The notes: generated from the sequence alone by a model not told the origin. A DNA stretch of 64,000 nt from Phialocephala subalpina (GCA_900073065.1 FJOG01000077.1:44980-108979), one strand, 5' to 3'; shown: positions 8,756 through 21,149, counted from the first letter of the stretch. Made by a program: numbers and translations.

Positions 8756-11269
8756 CTATAACCCCCACCAAGAAAATCCTTCTTCGAGCATGAAACTCGC
8801 GGACAGCTCTCCAATCCGAACCTTAAACTCCCCTGGTTCCGCTCGCCAGCACTCGCCACCTTGTCTGTCATCCCACCAACTGAAAGCAAGCCTCTTCCCT
8901 ATCTCGATTCTCACCGTTTTCGTCTCACCAGACTCAAGCCAGACTTTTTCGAAGCCTTTCAACTCCTCTCGCGGTCTCCATACTACAGACTTCACTTCGG
9001 AGATGTAGACTTGCACAACATCGCTTCCAGCGACAGCACCAACATTCTCAACTCGGACTTCGAGAAGTAACACTCCATCTGCAGATGTAGCACACGTCAA
9101 ACTGCTGTACTGGAACCGCGTGTACGACAACCCAAATCCGAATCGGTACCGAGGCGCATAGCCGTCAGCTTCTGCTCGATACCCAACCCGAAGTCCCTCG
9201 GCGTACCCGATTTCCCACTCGCCATCGCACTTTCTCTCCGCCGGAAAGTGACCAAACGTAGGCACATCCTCCAACTTCATCGGCCAACTCGTAGCTAACC
9301 TCCCACTAGGACAAATCTTCCCAGTCAAAACATCCACAATAGCTTGACCCCCTTCCTGTCCGGGAAAGTGCGTGAATAAGATGGCATCGACAAGATCCTT
9401 ATACGCCGAAACATCGATTGGATTGCCGCCATAAAGCACAAGAACCGTCTTTTTGCTTGCCTTAGCGACGTCGACGATCAATTGTTCCTGGTTGGAAGGG
9501 AGTTTGATGGACGTCAAATCGAATCCTTCGCTTTCCATCTCGGCATTTCGACCAGCGAATATCACCGAGATATCAGCAGAAGAAGCGACTTCAACGGCTT
9601 CAGAGCGTAAAACTGGTTCCGAATACTCCTCCTGAAAACAGAATTTCGCTGCGTGGACTCGAGGTTCTCCCGTTTCTTCTAAAGGAACGTAGGCTTGAAC
9701 GACTGCTTTGAGAAGGTACGGCTTGTGAGCTTCCATTGGGACCGAGACCTTGCGTTCCAAAGCTTCAGGGACAAAGAGGAAATCTTCGACGGATGGTGGT
9801 GGTTGCATGTCATCGCGGAGTATCAGTTTGTCGTTAACGAATAACTGGAAAGAGCCAGTCGCTTGGACAGCGAGTGTGTGGTTTCCGGCCGAAGTTGGCG
9901 TTATGGTGGTGCTGACGGTGAAATGGGAGAAGGTCTCTTGCGTGAGAGGAGGTTTCAAGAAACCTAGCATGGCTACTTGTGCGCTTGGTAAGAACTCTTC
10001 CAAGACTGGATCGTCTTTCCCATTTACAAAATACCGAACATCAATGCCACGCTGATCGTTTCTTGCAGATAAAAGCTCGAGAGGAATTCCAGGAACAGTG
10101 CAATGAGCTTTGCAGCCCAACGAGTACGAAAGGAGAGACGGATCTGGATGCGCCGACGTGATGCAATCAAAGGGTGCCTGCACATACTGAGGTGGAACTT
10201 TGGCACTTCCTCCTCCGCCGATTGGAGGATCTGTTGCTGCTGATCCAATAACTGCCACTTTCATCCCTCCATCGAACTTCAAAGGCAGAACCGAATCCTC
10301 GTTCTTGAGCAGAACAATACCCTCAGATGCTACTCGTCGAGCGAGGAGGTTGGCCTTCTCATCAACGACAGATCGTTCCTCACCTTTCGAATGACTTGCG
10401 GAAGTCTTGTGTATGAGGCCCAATACACGCCGTACTCGCTCATCAATGATTTCCTCTCTCATCTTACCTTGCTTGACCTCCTCAACAAGCTGCATTCCAC
10501 GAAACACAGAAGGTCCAGGCATCTCGAGATCAAGCCCAGCATTTAAGGCCGGCACTCCAGACCTCGTCCCGAACCAATCCGACATCACACATCCCTCGAA
10601 ACCCCACTCGTCTCGCAAAACATTCCTAATGATCGGATTCTCGCTGCAATACACCCCTTCAACTTTGTTGTAAGCAGTCATCAAAGCCCATGGCGTCGAC
10701 TCCCTGAGCAAGTGCTGGAAAGCCGCCAGATAAATTTCCCTCATGGTCCTCTTCTCTGCTTCAACTCGATAGAATCTCCTTTTAGTCTCACTCTCATTCC
10801 CAACAAAGTGTTTCGGACAAGCAGCCACCCCTCCCTCTTGAATCCCATTTATCAACGCAGCAGCAAGTCGTCCCGTCAACAACGGATCCTCGCTGAAACA
10901 TTCGAAGTTCCGACCTCCTCGTGGATCGCGATGGATATTGACGGTTGGACCGAGTATCACAGATGCGTTTTTGTACTTCGCTTGAATGGCGAGCTCTGTT
11001 CCCATCTCTTTTATCAAGGAAGGGTTCCATGTCGAGCCAAGGCACGTGGTACTAGGGAAGCAGAGCGTGGGTGTTCCGTTGATGTGAGAAGTCCCTTTGA
11101 CGCCGTTCACGCTGTCAACGAGGTTGATTGCTGGGATGTCGAGCCGAGGAACTCCTGTTGCTGCGACGAAACTTGACCCTGAGAGGAAGGAGACTTTTTC
11201 TTCAATGGTGAGTTGGGAGAGGGTTGTGGTGATGAAGGACTCTTCGTTACCTTTACCTGAAGGAGACAT
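8756..11269 (-). CDS. Intracellular GH3 beta-glucosidase with PA14 insert
   Basis: Hydrolyses terminal beta-D-glucosyl residues (cellobiose-type or glycoside substrates). It is a single exon of 837 residues, typical for fungal GH3 enzymes of the PA14-containing subgroup. The N-terminal (alpha/beta)8 domain has KHF at 153-155 and the nucleophile motif VMSDW with Asp231. The second domain carries the ESEG motif expected to hold the acid/base Glu. A beta-rich PA14-like insert lies at about 395-545 (ATGSFQLFVNDKLILRDD), and a fibronectin-III-like domain closes the protein. There is no signal peptide, so it should act in the cytosol on imported oligosaccharides or glycosides. The gene diverges from the C2H2 regulator at 12047, sharing a promoter region of about 780 bp; regulation by that factor is possible but unsupported. 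Confidence 0.92.
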   Translation of the reverse strand: MSPSGKGNEESFITTTLSQLTIEEKVSFLSGSSFVAATGVPRLDIPAINLVDSVNGVKGTSHINGTPTLCFPSTTCLGSTWNPSLIKEMGTELAIQAKYKNASVILGPTVNIHRDPRGGRNFECFSEDPLLTGRLAAALINGIQEGGVAACPKHFVGNESETKRRFYRVEAEKRTMREIYLAAFQHLLRESTPWALMTAYNKVEGVYCSENPIIRNVLRDEWGFEGCVMSDWFGTRSGVPALNAGLDLEMPGPSVFRGMQLVEEVKQGKMREEIIDERVRRVLGLIHKTSASHSKGEERSVVDEKANLLARRVASEGIVLLKNEDSVLPLKFDGGMKVAVIGSAATDPPIGGGGSAKVPPQYVQAPFDCITSAHPDPSLLSYSLGCKAHCTVPGIPLELLSARNDQRGIDVRYFVNGKDDPVLEEFLPSAQVAMLGFLKPPLTQETFSHFTVSTTITPTSAGNHTLAVQATGSFQLFVNDKLILRDDMQPPPSVEDFLFVPEALERKVSVPMEAHKPYLLKAVVQAYVPLEETGEPRVHAAKFCFQEEYSEPVLRSEAVEVASSADISVIFAGRNAEMESEGFDLTSIKLPSNQEQLIVDVAKASKKTVLVLYGGNPIDVSAYKDLVDAILFTHFPGQEGGQAIVDVLTGKICPSGRLATSWPMKLEDVPTFGHFPAERKCDGEWEIGYAEGLRVGYRAEADGYAPRYRFGFGLSYTRFQYSSLTCATSADGVLLLEVRVENVGAVAGSDVVQVYISEVKSVVWRPREELKGFEKVWLESGETKTVRIEIGKRLAFSWWDDRQGGECWRAEPGEFKVRIGELSASFMLEEGFSWWGL

Positions 11270-12046
11270 AGTTGAGGCAGGATGAAAGTATAATGGAAGA
11301 TAGATGAAAGTTACATAGACAAGAAAACTATGTTAACAAAGGTATCTTCGGATGTATCTAGCTTCCTGATGTGGAAGGAAATGTGGAAGGCGCCAATATG
11401 TCCAGTCCACTTGTCATGGAGATAAACTTTTGCCACCTGAGGCTCAGAAAGAGAGCGTGAAACAGCAAAATAAACGGTGCAACATATCGTTCCCGAACAT
11501 TGAGCTCCGAATGGTACCCAGATACGCAGGTCATCGCATGTGTCAAGAGGGATTGTTCAAGGGAGACTCTGGAAGAAAACTGGTCAGGTCTGGACTCCGT
11601 CCACTTTGATTCCTCGGTAAAGACCCTGACTATGTGGGGGCAATGATAGAAGCACCGCTTGAATTATCGAATGGACACCGAGTCTGAGAGGGAGCTTGGT
11701 GTTGATGAGGTAAAAGAGACGTTGATTGATGGCGAAGAATAGATGCGAATGGGAGAAAGAGACGTCAAATCACCCCCCTTTTCTTCCCAGATATCCGAGC
11801 ACAGAGCTTGACTGAAAAGGGACAAGCACCCACGTGCTCAGCTGCTGAGACACCCCCGTGTTTCTATCCCCTCACACCGGCATCTCCAAACACTTCACCG
11901 CTTTCCCCTCCACTCCACTTCCTCAACCTCCCATTGCGCGTCGATCCAAAAGTCAACGTCCACCTTGACTGCCACCCATTCACATTCCTTATTCGAGCAA
12001 CACAGCAAGTCGTCCACGCTGCATCTGACAGGTCGCAACATTTACC
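11270..12046. promoter_or_regulatory. Shared upstream region of GH3 gene and C2H2 regulator
   Basis: About 780 bp between two divergent start codons. It contains C-rich tracts (a CCCCCC run near 11775 and CCCCT-type motifs around 11850-11875, similar to stress-response elements), close to the regulator side. No ORF of note. Confidence 0.45.
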
Positions 12047-14699
12047 ATGGACGCTGGGTCCAGTAGAGATCCGGATGCCCTCAATTCCACCCCGCAGAAC
12101 AAAGGCACGGCCAAGGGTCCAAACTCCACTACAAAACGGCAACCTAAAGATGCTGCAAAGCCAAAACCCATCCCAAGTGCTTCTGGAACGAGGTTTCAGT
12201 GTCCGAGGTGCCCGAAGAATTTCAGCCGCATTGAAAACCTTACGAGACATCAGGCAAATCGTGAGTTCAACATCTCGAGAGAAGGACGAGAACTGATTGT
12301 GGTACAGATGAGGATGTTGGGAAGTTTGCATGCGTGATTTGCCGGAAGCGCTTCACGAGGAGTGATTTGCTCAATCGACATCGTCGCATTCATGGGAACC
12401 AAACAGAGGTGAAGCACGTGACGAATGAGTTTAGGAATGCTTCTCCTTCTGGTGTTCCTGGTTTTGATCCTCCTCGAGATGATCGGAGGCCAGCTTCTCA
12501 AGATGTATCGAGTAGCCTGTCGAATGCGTCGCCGAGCACGGGATATCAGAATCAGATGCAACAGCCTCTCTACTCGAACCAGATTCAGGATATGTATCAG
12601 CAGCCACTGCCTGGACCAAGTGCATCAATGGTTCAGAATCAGCAACCGCAAGCTCAAGGATTGACCAGCTTGATGGAAGCAGCTTTAGCACCGCAAGATG
12701 CATTCTCCTCAACTCCATTCGACAATATCAATCCGTCATTGTGGGACGGGTTCATGAGATTTGGGGACACCACCAATGCGTCGTACATGGGATCTTATGA
12801 TGCAGATATGTCTTGGACACTCGACTATCTTCCCTCAGAAGGTTCGCCGAATTACCTCCTAGATCAGGATATGCTGGGTGCTTTCGATGATTTTGGAAGA
12901 GATCCATACGCATATCAGCAACAACAAACACTGCAGTATAATCAACCCACGGTCAATGACAACGAGGACGCCGAAGAAGACGATGAAGATACTAGTGACT
13001 GGCCAGATAAAGTCAAGTCCGATGCACCGGAGCGACTTCCAAACCGTGTGATACCGTTCCAGCTACTGCCAATATCGTGGCAGCCAGTTCTTGACGAGGC
13101 ACGAGCGAGTGGGTTCTCAGCGACAACGATTCGGCCATTCCAAACACTCAACGAGAATATTCGTCAATTCCTACTCTCTGATCTCAATGGCCTCAATTTT
13201 AAGAACGAGATTTCTCCTCCAGAGATCTCGGATGCCATGTTTCCACCCGTCGAAGTACTCGACTTCTTCCTTCGTCTGTACGTTCGATACATTCAGCCAC
13301 GGTTTCCTGTCCTACATCTTCCTACTTTCGACATCTACAACTCTCCTCCTTTGCTTCTCGTGGCCATGATGTTTCTTGGTTCCAGTCATTCATCGACTGA
13401 TCGTGGTCGCTTTTCACGGCTGTTCCATGAGCATCTTCGCATTGCTCTCATTCGGATACAAGAATTGGACAAGACATATGTAAGTACCCTCGAGACCCCT
13501 TACCCATCTGTACTGACATTTTTGCAGCTTCGGTCCGTCGACAACATCCTAACTTACTTCCTCCTTTGTCTCGCTGGTACCTGGAGCGGCAGCAAGCATT
13601 CCTACGAATTCGCAGAAGGTGGGCGCGGAATCCTCATCACAGCCTGCAGAAGAAGTAGACTCCTAGACTGCCGACACTCAGCCCGAATCGAGCCCGACCA
13701 ACGATCCGACAGAAGTCCCATGAGCGCCTCCTGGTACGCCTGGATCGAGACCGAGAAGCGCAAACGACTCGGTCTCTCAATCTACGTACGTCCCCCCCAA
13801 CCCTCCCACCTTCACCACTAACTCCTCAGATCTTCGACTGCCAATACCCCGCCCTCTTCAACAACCAACCCTACGTCTCCAAAGCCGAAACCACAAATTG
13901 CATCTTCCCCTGCCCAGAAGAATACTGGGAAGCCCCCACCGTCTCCGCCTGGCTCACCCTCCTCGGCTCATCCGAAACGCCCCCTTCAACTTACTACCTC
14001 CACGCTTTGAACTGCTGCCTTTTACGGAAATGGGTCAAGCCTCCTCCACCGATTGCCAAAACAGGCGAATTCGGAAAGATAGTCTTGATGTACGCATTAC
14101 ATACCCACATCTTCGAATGGCGCCAAGCAACAAGCATGCTCAACCCCACCGGCCTCATGGGCACATTCGGCAACTCCGCCCACGACATGGGCGAAGGCCT
14201 CCGCGAGCGTCGTCGCTGGCTAGTCGACGGCCTCGACTCCTTCGCAGAATGCTACAAAGACCCCTCAACCTCCATCGCAGCTCAACTTCTTCATCATCTT
14301 GGATATGTGAGTCTAGATGTTAGTTTGAGCGATATGCATCTTGTGGCAGGCAGGAGTGTGAATAAGAATGACGCCAGTTTTGCGGAGATGAATTTGAGTC
14401 ATTGGGCGAATAGCGATATTTCGGATAGTACGATGGGGCATGTGTTGAGGATGTTGGAGGTTTGTCACGGGTGTGTGAATGCGGGAACGGCGGCGGATTC
14501 GAGTTACGAGGTTGCGGTTTGTTTGTTTACCGGTGGGATGGTCTGTTGGGCGTTTGCGAAGTTGAGGAGGAATGCGCCGAGGGAGCAGTATGTTGAGCAG
14601 GTTCGGAAGGCGAGTACGGCGTTGAGGCAAATGGGGTGTTGGAGGATGTGTAGTATGTTTGGCAGGATCTTGAATGGGTTCGAGGTCCCGAAGCAGTGA
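12047..14699 (+). CDS. C2H2 zinc-finger / Fungal_trans transcription factor
   Basis: A nuclear regulator of 837 residues in four exons: 12047-12260, 12308-13479, 13528-13785, 13830-14699. Two C2H2 fingers lie at residues 52-72 (C52, C55, H68, H72) and 80-100 (C80, C83, H96, H100). The codon for H72 is split by the first intron, so correct splicing is needed to complete finger 1. A Gln-rich linker and an acidic patch (EDAEEDDEDTSDWPD) follow, then a fungal-specific transcription-factor homology domain from about residue 300 (PPVEVLDFFLRLYVRYIQPR, later KRLGLSIYIFDCQ across intron 3). The start has an ACCATGG context. Introns are 44-48 bp. Targets unknown. Confidence 0.88.
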
Positions 14700-15433
14700 A
14701 AAACCCGACTTGGGAGACTGTCGGGGAGTGCAAACCGGTAGAGAATTTGGCGGGGTATGGTCTGAAGTTGGAGATAGGAGCTTTGGAGTGCAGGCATGTG
14801 GGAGCTAGGTGGTGGCGAGGACGGATGATATTGGCGTTTACAGGAGTTTGCTTGCTGTCCAGTGTCTGGTTTACATTGCGAACCCTTTGGCGTTGGCTGT
14901 GAATTTGGGATGGAGGTGGGATGTGATGGACGCGGTCTGGCTAATGATAATGACTCCCAATTCCCCAAAGGCAAATGGGACGGACAATTGTATGGGTTTG
15001 CTTTGGTTGGATATGGCGTTGAAAAGCTCAAATCATGGTACGGACATTCCGGCACAGTAGATGCTGGTAATAATGATAATTATTTCACGACATTGATGAA
15101 TCGAACCGCCCAAGTTCTAGACGAGGAAGTGGGTGCTCAAATAGCCAGTGATTCTGTGATACTAACGGCACGATGGATGACTCTGGTGAATCTGGAGATT
15201 GGTGAGCGTAGTCTTGATCAAAACCATCGTTATACGATATGAATATTAACCTGATCTAGGCCCAATTCTGGGTCTCTAACTTATATCATACAGTGTCCAG
15301 CACCACTCCGAATATTTGAAACTCTGTCAATATCACTCGTCTCATCAAAACCCTCTTTCACCCTTTCTACCTTTCTAATAGCCGAATCCACCCCGCAATT
15401 CGCTCCGCCCATCTGCCCGCTTTCTCATCACAT
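14700..15433. other. Convergent intergenic region
   Basis: About 730 bp between the stops of the C2H2 regulator and the M18 peptidase. A 126-residue frame at 14862-15242 (+) has no recognisable features and probably lies in the 3' UTR. Confidence 0.45.
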
Positions 15434-18146
15434 TTACTCAGCAAACTCCCCATCCACCACCTCAAAATGATCAAAGAACCCCTTAAATATCTTCACCCCG
15501 AGACCTGGATCCAAATTCCCCACCGTCGCTCTAATACTATGCATACTCAACTGCGCAATCCCGGCATCAATCGCCCTAACCCCCATCGCAGAACTCAACA
15601 TCGGTCCCACCGTCCCACCACTCCTACTATCATTCCTAATCTGGAAGATCTGCAACTTGCTATCACACTTCTCCGCAATTCGTGTCAACAAGGCAGTGGA
15701 GATGGAATCCGTAGTCATGTGTCCGTTGCTGTCTGCTGCGACGGACAAACCGACGTTCAGACGGGGTGCGTGGCCTTCAAGGTACTTCGAGAGGAAGTTG
15801 GGGTTTACGGCGTGAGTTACGTCTGCGGAGAGGAGGAAGGAGTTTGCGTAGGTTTGGGAGAGGATGTTGGCGCTTGAGCCAGACTTTGAGAATGCTTCTG
15901 AGATGCGCTCGACGGTGCCGGGGAGGAAGTTTCCGCGAGCACCTTGGCGAAGCAGGGAACCGATTTCTTCATCGTCAAAGACTCCGACCAGCTTGACGAT
16001 TCCGTCGTCCCCCGAGGGAGAAGCGGCAGAGGCAATGAGACCCTCGATTGCAACCCAGGAGCAGATCTTGTCGTCGACTCGGCCGGCGAAGATGAACTCC
16101 TTCTCGAGACCACCTACTTGAGCAGGTTGGGTGTCGAAGAGTTCGAGCTCCCAGTTGATGATTGAGGAGTAATCGTTGATGCTCAGTTCGCCAGCAATAG
16201 CGCGGACGAGCTTTGGTGGTTGGGTAGCAGCGAATGTGCCTTGAGCGCCGAGCGTGAAGTTCTTGAATTCTTCGTCCTCAGATGAAATGTCTGAGTTATC
16301 GAGACCAATGATTGGAACTGCTTCTGTCTCTGCATTATTTGTTCCAAGCATACCAACACCAAAGTGTGGCGCAAGGCTAGGAATTCTCGCGACTAGAAAG
16401 TCAGTTAAAGTTTGGACATTGGGAGGAACAGCGTTCTCAATCTCCCAACCTGTCAAGGACAATTAAGGAGGCTAAGCCAGGCTGAGATACTGCATGCAGT
16501 AAAGTCTCCTAGGACTGACCAACGATCGTCCTTGTCCACAGAAAGTAGGGTCTAGAAAGGCCAGGCGAGGTTGGAAGATTGAGATCGCTAGGGAGGAAAA
16601 ACGTACTTGGCCAAGCAAGCTTCACAAGCTTAGTGGAGATCTTTCCACTTGCTTCGTCCTTGACAACAACTCTTCCACCGATACCAAGATCACGGTCCCA
16701 CCATGTAGAGTTCAAAGCTCCAGCATATGGTGCAACGCCAAGCTGAACATAACCTGCAGATGTCTTCTTGTTGCTGACAGGCTTGAGTCTTGCAGTCAAA
16801 GCATCGACGTGGCCTGCTGCCATTGCAACACCATTTCCGCTTTTGTATCCCTTTCCAACAGCGAACGCAATTAAGGAACTGCCATTTCTTGTAACGAAGT
16901 ATTTCCCGCCCGCTTCCAACTCGTCGGTCCACGTCTTTCGCTCTGACAGCTAAAGTCTGTTAGCAGGGAGCCACAAGCGTAATTTGGGGAACTCACCTTC
17001 TTGAATCCTGCCGCCTCGAGCTTCTGCTCAAAGTAATCGACAGCATGAAAGACCGTAGGATTCTCGGTCAAGAAATCGCAGAATGGCTGTGCGTACGCTT
17101 CCGGGCTCTTCAACGAAGTTCCTTCACTGACCAAACCCTAGTACCCAAGATCTCGGTGTCAGCGTTCCTGTCTCAAGTATCTCAAAGAGCAGGGTCGAAT
17201 ATTCCTGGAGTCTCGGGACATTGAGGACTCTCGAAACATAGGGGAAAGGGATTATTGCTCCGAGAAGCCTTACCTTCGTTATCAAGCTGCTCTTGGGCTG
17301 TTGGTGATGCTCTCGCAGAGTCTCATTGTACTTCTCGAACAGACTCTTGGCTCGTTCCTCAGCCAAGTGTCCACCTTCTGTGCCGCAGACCGATTGTGTA
17401 GAAGAAGTAGGGAAGATAGGAACTTGTCTGCCCGAGGCTAAACCATCTGCTCTCTTGTACGACATGAGCAATTTCTGAGCTTCGAATTCTTCATCCTCGT
17501 CTTCACCATCCGGGTTCGCCGCAGTTTGCTGCGTCTGCCGCGGTCTGAATTCTGGATATGTGGATTGAGGATGAGCTAAGTGAGACAAGTCTGGGTATCG
17601 TCGTAGAAAGTTCTCAGTATAGGCGACGTTTTCTGACTGCTCACTCAGACGACCTCCAGTAGCAGCATTGCTCCCAGCAGCTGGAGTTAACGTCCAATCA
17701 AGATCAGAACTTCGCAGAGGATCCAGCATGGGAAGCTTCGGCATCTCAATCGAACGAACACGTTTCTCCCCATCTGCCCTCGTATAAGGCATCGTCAACG
17801 GCTCCGAATCGGCAGGAAACCCATTCGTCTTGGCCAACCCTCGGCCCCGAAATCTCTCAGTAGCAATCATAGGTGATGCATGTCCCCTCAATTTGGTTTC
17901 CTCACACTGCCTTGACATAAGAGATTGCATCTGCTGCTTGTCTATGGCTTCCTGTTCCGCCTTTCGAGCAGCTCCAGCTTCCTTAGCCTTCAACTTCGCA
18001 ACTTCGGCATCCCTAGCAGCGACCTGAGCCTCCAACTCCGCGATTCTTGCCCGTGTAGCAGCAGCATTCTCGTCTTCGATTCGTGCGGAGCGGAGAGAGA
18101 GGTTCGATACGCTGTTGTGTAGGGAGGAGGTGCCGTTTCGTACCAT
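15434..18146 (-). CDS. APE4: Aspartyl aminopeptidase (M18) with a long coiled-coil N-terminal extension
   Basis: A cytosolic/vacuolar metallo-exopeptidase that removes N-terminal Asp/Glu. Exons are 18146-17274, 17137-16997, 16949-16607 and 16392-15434, giving 771 residues with phases that all agree. Exons 2-4 encode a complete M18 enzyme of 480 residues: zinc-site motifs GHVDAL, DNSD and DDEE, then the C-terminal DVTHAVNP and SGGTVG motifs. Exon 2 has no ATG and is preceded directly by an in-frame TAG that is itself the splice acceptor. The only visible source of a start is the upstream frame, which contributes 291 residues: a Ser-rich start (MVRNGTSSLHNSV), a coiled coil at about 27-80 (ARIAELEAQVAARDAEVAKL) and a polar region. 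The joining intron (17273-17138) has GTAAGG, a GCTGAC branch site and phase 0. The upstream frame could also be a separate protein ending at 17124, but then the peptidase lacks a start. Confidence 0.8.
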
Positions 18147-18678
18147 GGTTGTGGTTGGATGGAGGTGTTGATTGTCAATAGTGGGGTTGGATCGTGAAGC
18201 TTGGAGGACTGACAGATGGCAGGGCGAGAGGTGATGTGGATGGAGAGTTGGAGGAGAGAAACGCGACAGAAGTCTTGCAAAACAATTGATTGTACGTTCG
18301 TAGCACGGAAGTTGTAGAGGTGATGTTGGAGTGAGGTTGTCCTGGAGATGCGCCAAGGCGATAGGGATGCAGCGCCAAGATAGTGGCTTCTTATCGGTGG
18401 AAATGACGAATATTCACGACGACCTCTTGTGAGACATTAAACAACATCAACACTTTTAAAATTTATAGAAGCAATGTATCACGATTGTATTCACTTGCGG
18501 AATGTCTGTAACACATTGGGGCAAAAGCATTTTAATCGACTTTTGTCTGCAAGTATCACCGATTCCGACACCAGAAAGCCCTCGAGGCATGCATAAGCTC
18601 ATCGCAAACCATAACCATCAATGTCAGACCTCCCTACTCGCGATTGTTTCAGGTAGGTCGACATAATCCAGCAACCGT
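18147..18678. other. Region between M18 gene 5' end and cipC-like 3' end
   Basis: About 530 bp. The frame of the M18 first exon continues open to 18356 with two further in-frame codons for Met, but that stretch reads like a 5' leader (low-complexity Pro/His/Thr). Otherwise nothing seen. Confidence 0.4.
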
Positions 18679-19339
18679 CTAGTAGTTATTGAATTGTTGT
18701 GGGGGTCCGTATTGGTTGCTGCGCAAAAAGTTAGAACCGGCCTCAAGGCATGGTTTGGGAGGGATCTCACGGATCATATTGATCAGCACCTTGTCCGCGG
18801 ATGTAGTGGTCATCGTACATCTTCTCAGCATTCTGCTTGGCGTGGTGCTTGGCCTTCTCACGGTCGATGAAGTCCATACCCTTGGACTCAGCGAGCTTGT
18901 CAACCTCAGCACCAGCAAAACCGACGAGCAGCTCCTTGGCAAACTGGTGAGAAATTGGCTTTCCTGTGCAGTATTAGGGTCTTGTATTCACCGCCTATTG
19001 TATGAAGACTTACCCTCAGCACGTTGTCTGTCTTCGAACATCTTGAAAGCACCGAAGGAAGCGGCACCAGCTAGAGCCTCGTGGGAGAAGTGGGACCTAT
19101 CACATCATCAGCAAGACTGTTCGGTCTACCCTTCCAAAAAGACATACTCATTGTGGAATTGTTGGTTGGGGTCTTGGGATTGTTGGTAAGCTTGCTCAGA
19201 TTCTCCTACGAAAAGAAGATGTCAGCTTCTGCTCAAGTATGTGTGCAATGTGAGATGTGATGGAGCTCGAGTCAGGCAAGCTCGGTACATCGGGGTTGGC
19301 GCAACAGGAAGTGCAAAGCTTACCCCATCCGAAAGGCAT
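18679..19339 (-). CDS. cipC: CipC-like stress/antibiotic-response protein (DUF3759)
   Basis: A small soluble protein of 129 residues of the concanamycin-induced CipC family, often abundant in stressed or host-associated mycelium; biochemical role unknown. Five exons are needed: 19339-19324, 19205-19148, 19096-19014, 18963-18771 and 18718-18679; every junction is GT-AG with matching phase. The product starts MPFGWG, carries the family core (SHEALAGAASFGAFKMFEDR, then GAEVDKLAESKGMDFIDREK) and ends QYDPNQYGPPQQFNNY. The last intron (GTGAGA, TTCTAAC branch, GCGCAG acceptor) avoids an in-frame TGA, and the resulting tail matches the family style. Confidence 0.88.
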
Positions 19340-19448
19340 TTTGGCAGATTTATGGAAGTGTTTGGAAAGGTTTGAAGTGGTGTGATTTGGTAGTTGTTGA
19401 TCGAAGTTGTCTTGAGCTGCGGTCGTGGAGTAATGGTAGAAAGTCAAG

Positions 19449-19479
19449 AAGGAGGGGCAGAGGAGGGGTTATATATACA
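19449..19479 (-). promoter_or_regulatory. Probable core promoter of the cipC-like gene
   Basis: On the minus strand a TATATATAA box lies at about 19478-19470, some 130 bp before the ATG, followed by two CCCCT motifs resembling stress-response elements. Clear TATA boxes go with inducible genes, in line with CipC behaviour. Confidence 0.45.
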
Positions 19480-21149
19480 CAGCTCAAGCTCGCACCTACC
19501 CCTTACGCGGCTGTGAATCATTGGCTCTTTCACCCCACATCGGTCCCTTCACGGATCATTAAGAACGACTGGAGGCTGTGAATCTAATCTCTCTTCAGCT
19601 ACTCTAGTCATATAGTAGAACCATTCATAGCTGCACGATCTCAGGGCAGCAGGGAACATTCACCCCACAATTGCATCACACTAAGCTCTTTAGCTACCAG
19701 CTAGTTTTCGGCCCCTCTCAAGCCCTGCCTCCTTCCCATGCGTACGTTGCGTGGCTTAGGAGGCCATCGAAACATACTCAAATCCAGCCATATCCAAGCT
19801 CCCCTTCATGCCCGGAGAGTCCCTCCTTCGCACTGCATGCTCAACCCAGCAATAAGATCACTCATAAGCCAAAAGGCGCCAACATTAAGTTTCGTCATAT
19901 TAGCCTTGAACCAACCAATGCCTTACAAGCTGCTGTGTTCCCCCAGACGTCTTTGCCGCCGTTTTACAATACGGAAGTTACAAGCATCTCAAAGTAGAAG
20001 AAATTCCTGGGACGAACGCGCGCAGGGCTGACAGTCTTGAGCTTTGATGATGCTTGAGACGAGTTGAGATATCCAATGAAAGAAGAGGATTCCTCGTGTT
20101 GGAGTTGAAACGTTCGCACCATGAAACAGATCATGACATCAAGCTCATGCCCCGAACGGAGATCGTCAGGGTCTACGTATGGTTCGTGCTGAGCTCGTAA
20201 GTTATCAAAAATATATCATTTGCCGCCGCTGCTCAAGATGAGCTGGAGAAGATGAATTTGGAAGCTGGATGGGCCGTGGCAGTTTGACTCGAGCTTGATG
20301 AAGCTTCCACGTTGTAGTGGCGCTGAGTCGAGGAGGGGTCGTTGCAGATTCCCGACCACGCATCCGAAGAAAAGCAGTTAGCAGCTCTTCCCTTGCAGCA
20401 GAATCCACCAGGATCGGCTCCCGCCCGCCCTTTACCGCGCTGTGCCTGCCCTGTCCGCAAAGTTTACCACTTTGACTTCATCCAGGCTGTGCACTTCATG
20501 CACCTTGTTTTGATAGCCGTCAAGGTGTCGTCTCTTCACATTGCATGATATCACATTCATTATGAAACTCAGGCACAGGGCAGGAAGGAAAATCCTAACC
20601 TAGCTGAAGATGTCGGCGGTGGAAGAGTTCTAGATCCGAGTGGCGGGGTAGAGGGGTCTTTCTAGCGCCGGTGAATCCGGGATAAAGCGGCTTGGGACTT
20701 CTTGGCTGTGAGCTTGTTTGATCGTCGCCGCTTCGAGAGTTAGATTCACGTGTGAAGCAAAATCAAGAAAGGGATATCGAGAAACTCCAAAAATATCTTT
20801 CTAGGAATCAAGGCCGCCCTATCCTGATCTATCAAGCGAGAAGAACGGGGGGAGCTTGGCCATCAATCAAATCCGGAGAGACCCATCATCATATCCTCGA
20901 AACTCTCAGTCACGAGATTCCAAATTAATCTCCGCGCCTTGAAGCCGACGCCGTACTGTTCCTCCTAGCCTCGCGCAATAGGGGACAGCTTCAAAGTGTG
21001 AAACTCGTTTACTAATCCGGATTGCAATCGGACGACCGTATTCGACGAGCTTCTTGAAGTCGACGTCACGAGGTTCCTCGAATCCTCAAACCACAGCGCA
21101 AACATCCCAAAACCTCCCCCTATCCACTAAGCGAGGCGCAACCCTCACC
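19480..21149. other. 1.7-kb intergenic region
   Basis: Only short overlapping frames on both strands, none with a recognisable domain. No tRNA, repeat or transposon relic was noticed. Likely the promoter regions of the divergent cipC-like and hydrolase genes. Confidence 0.4.

Noticed and set aside
14862..15242. 126-codon plus-strand frame downstream of the C2H2 regulator
   Set aside because: No domain or homology recognised; reads as 3' UTR between convergent genes.
17124..18356. Upstream M18 frame as a separate 410-residue protein
   Set aside because: It would leave the M18 core without a start codon, and its last 50 residues are the translated intron; kept as an alternative only.
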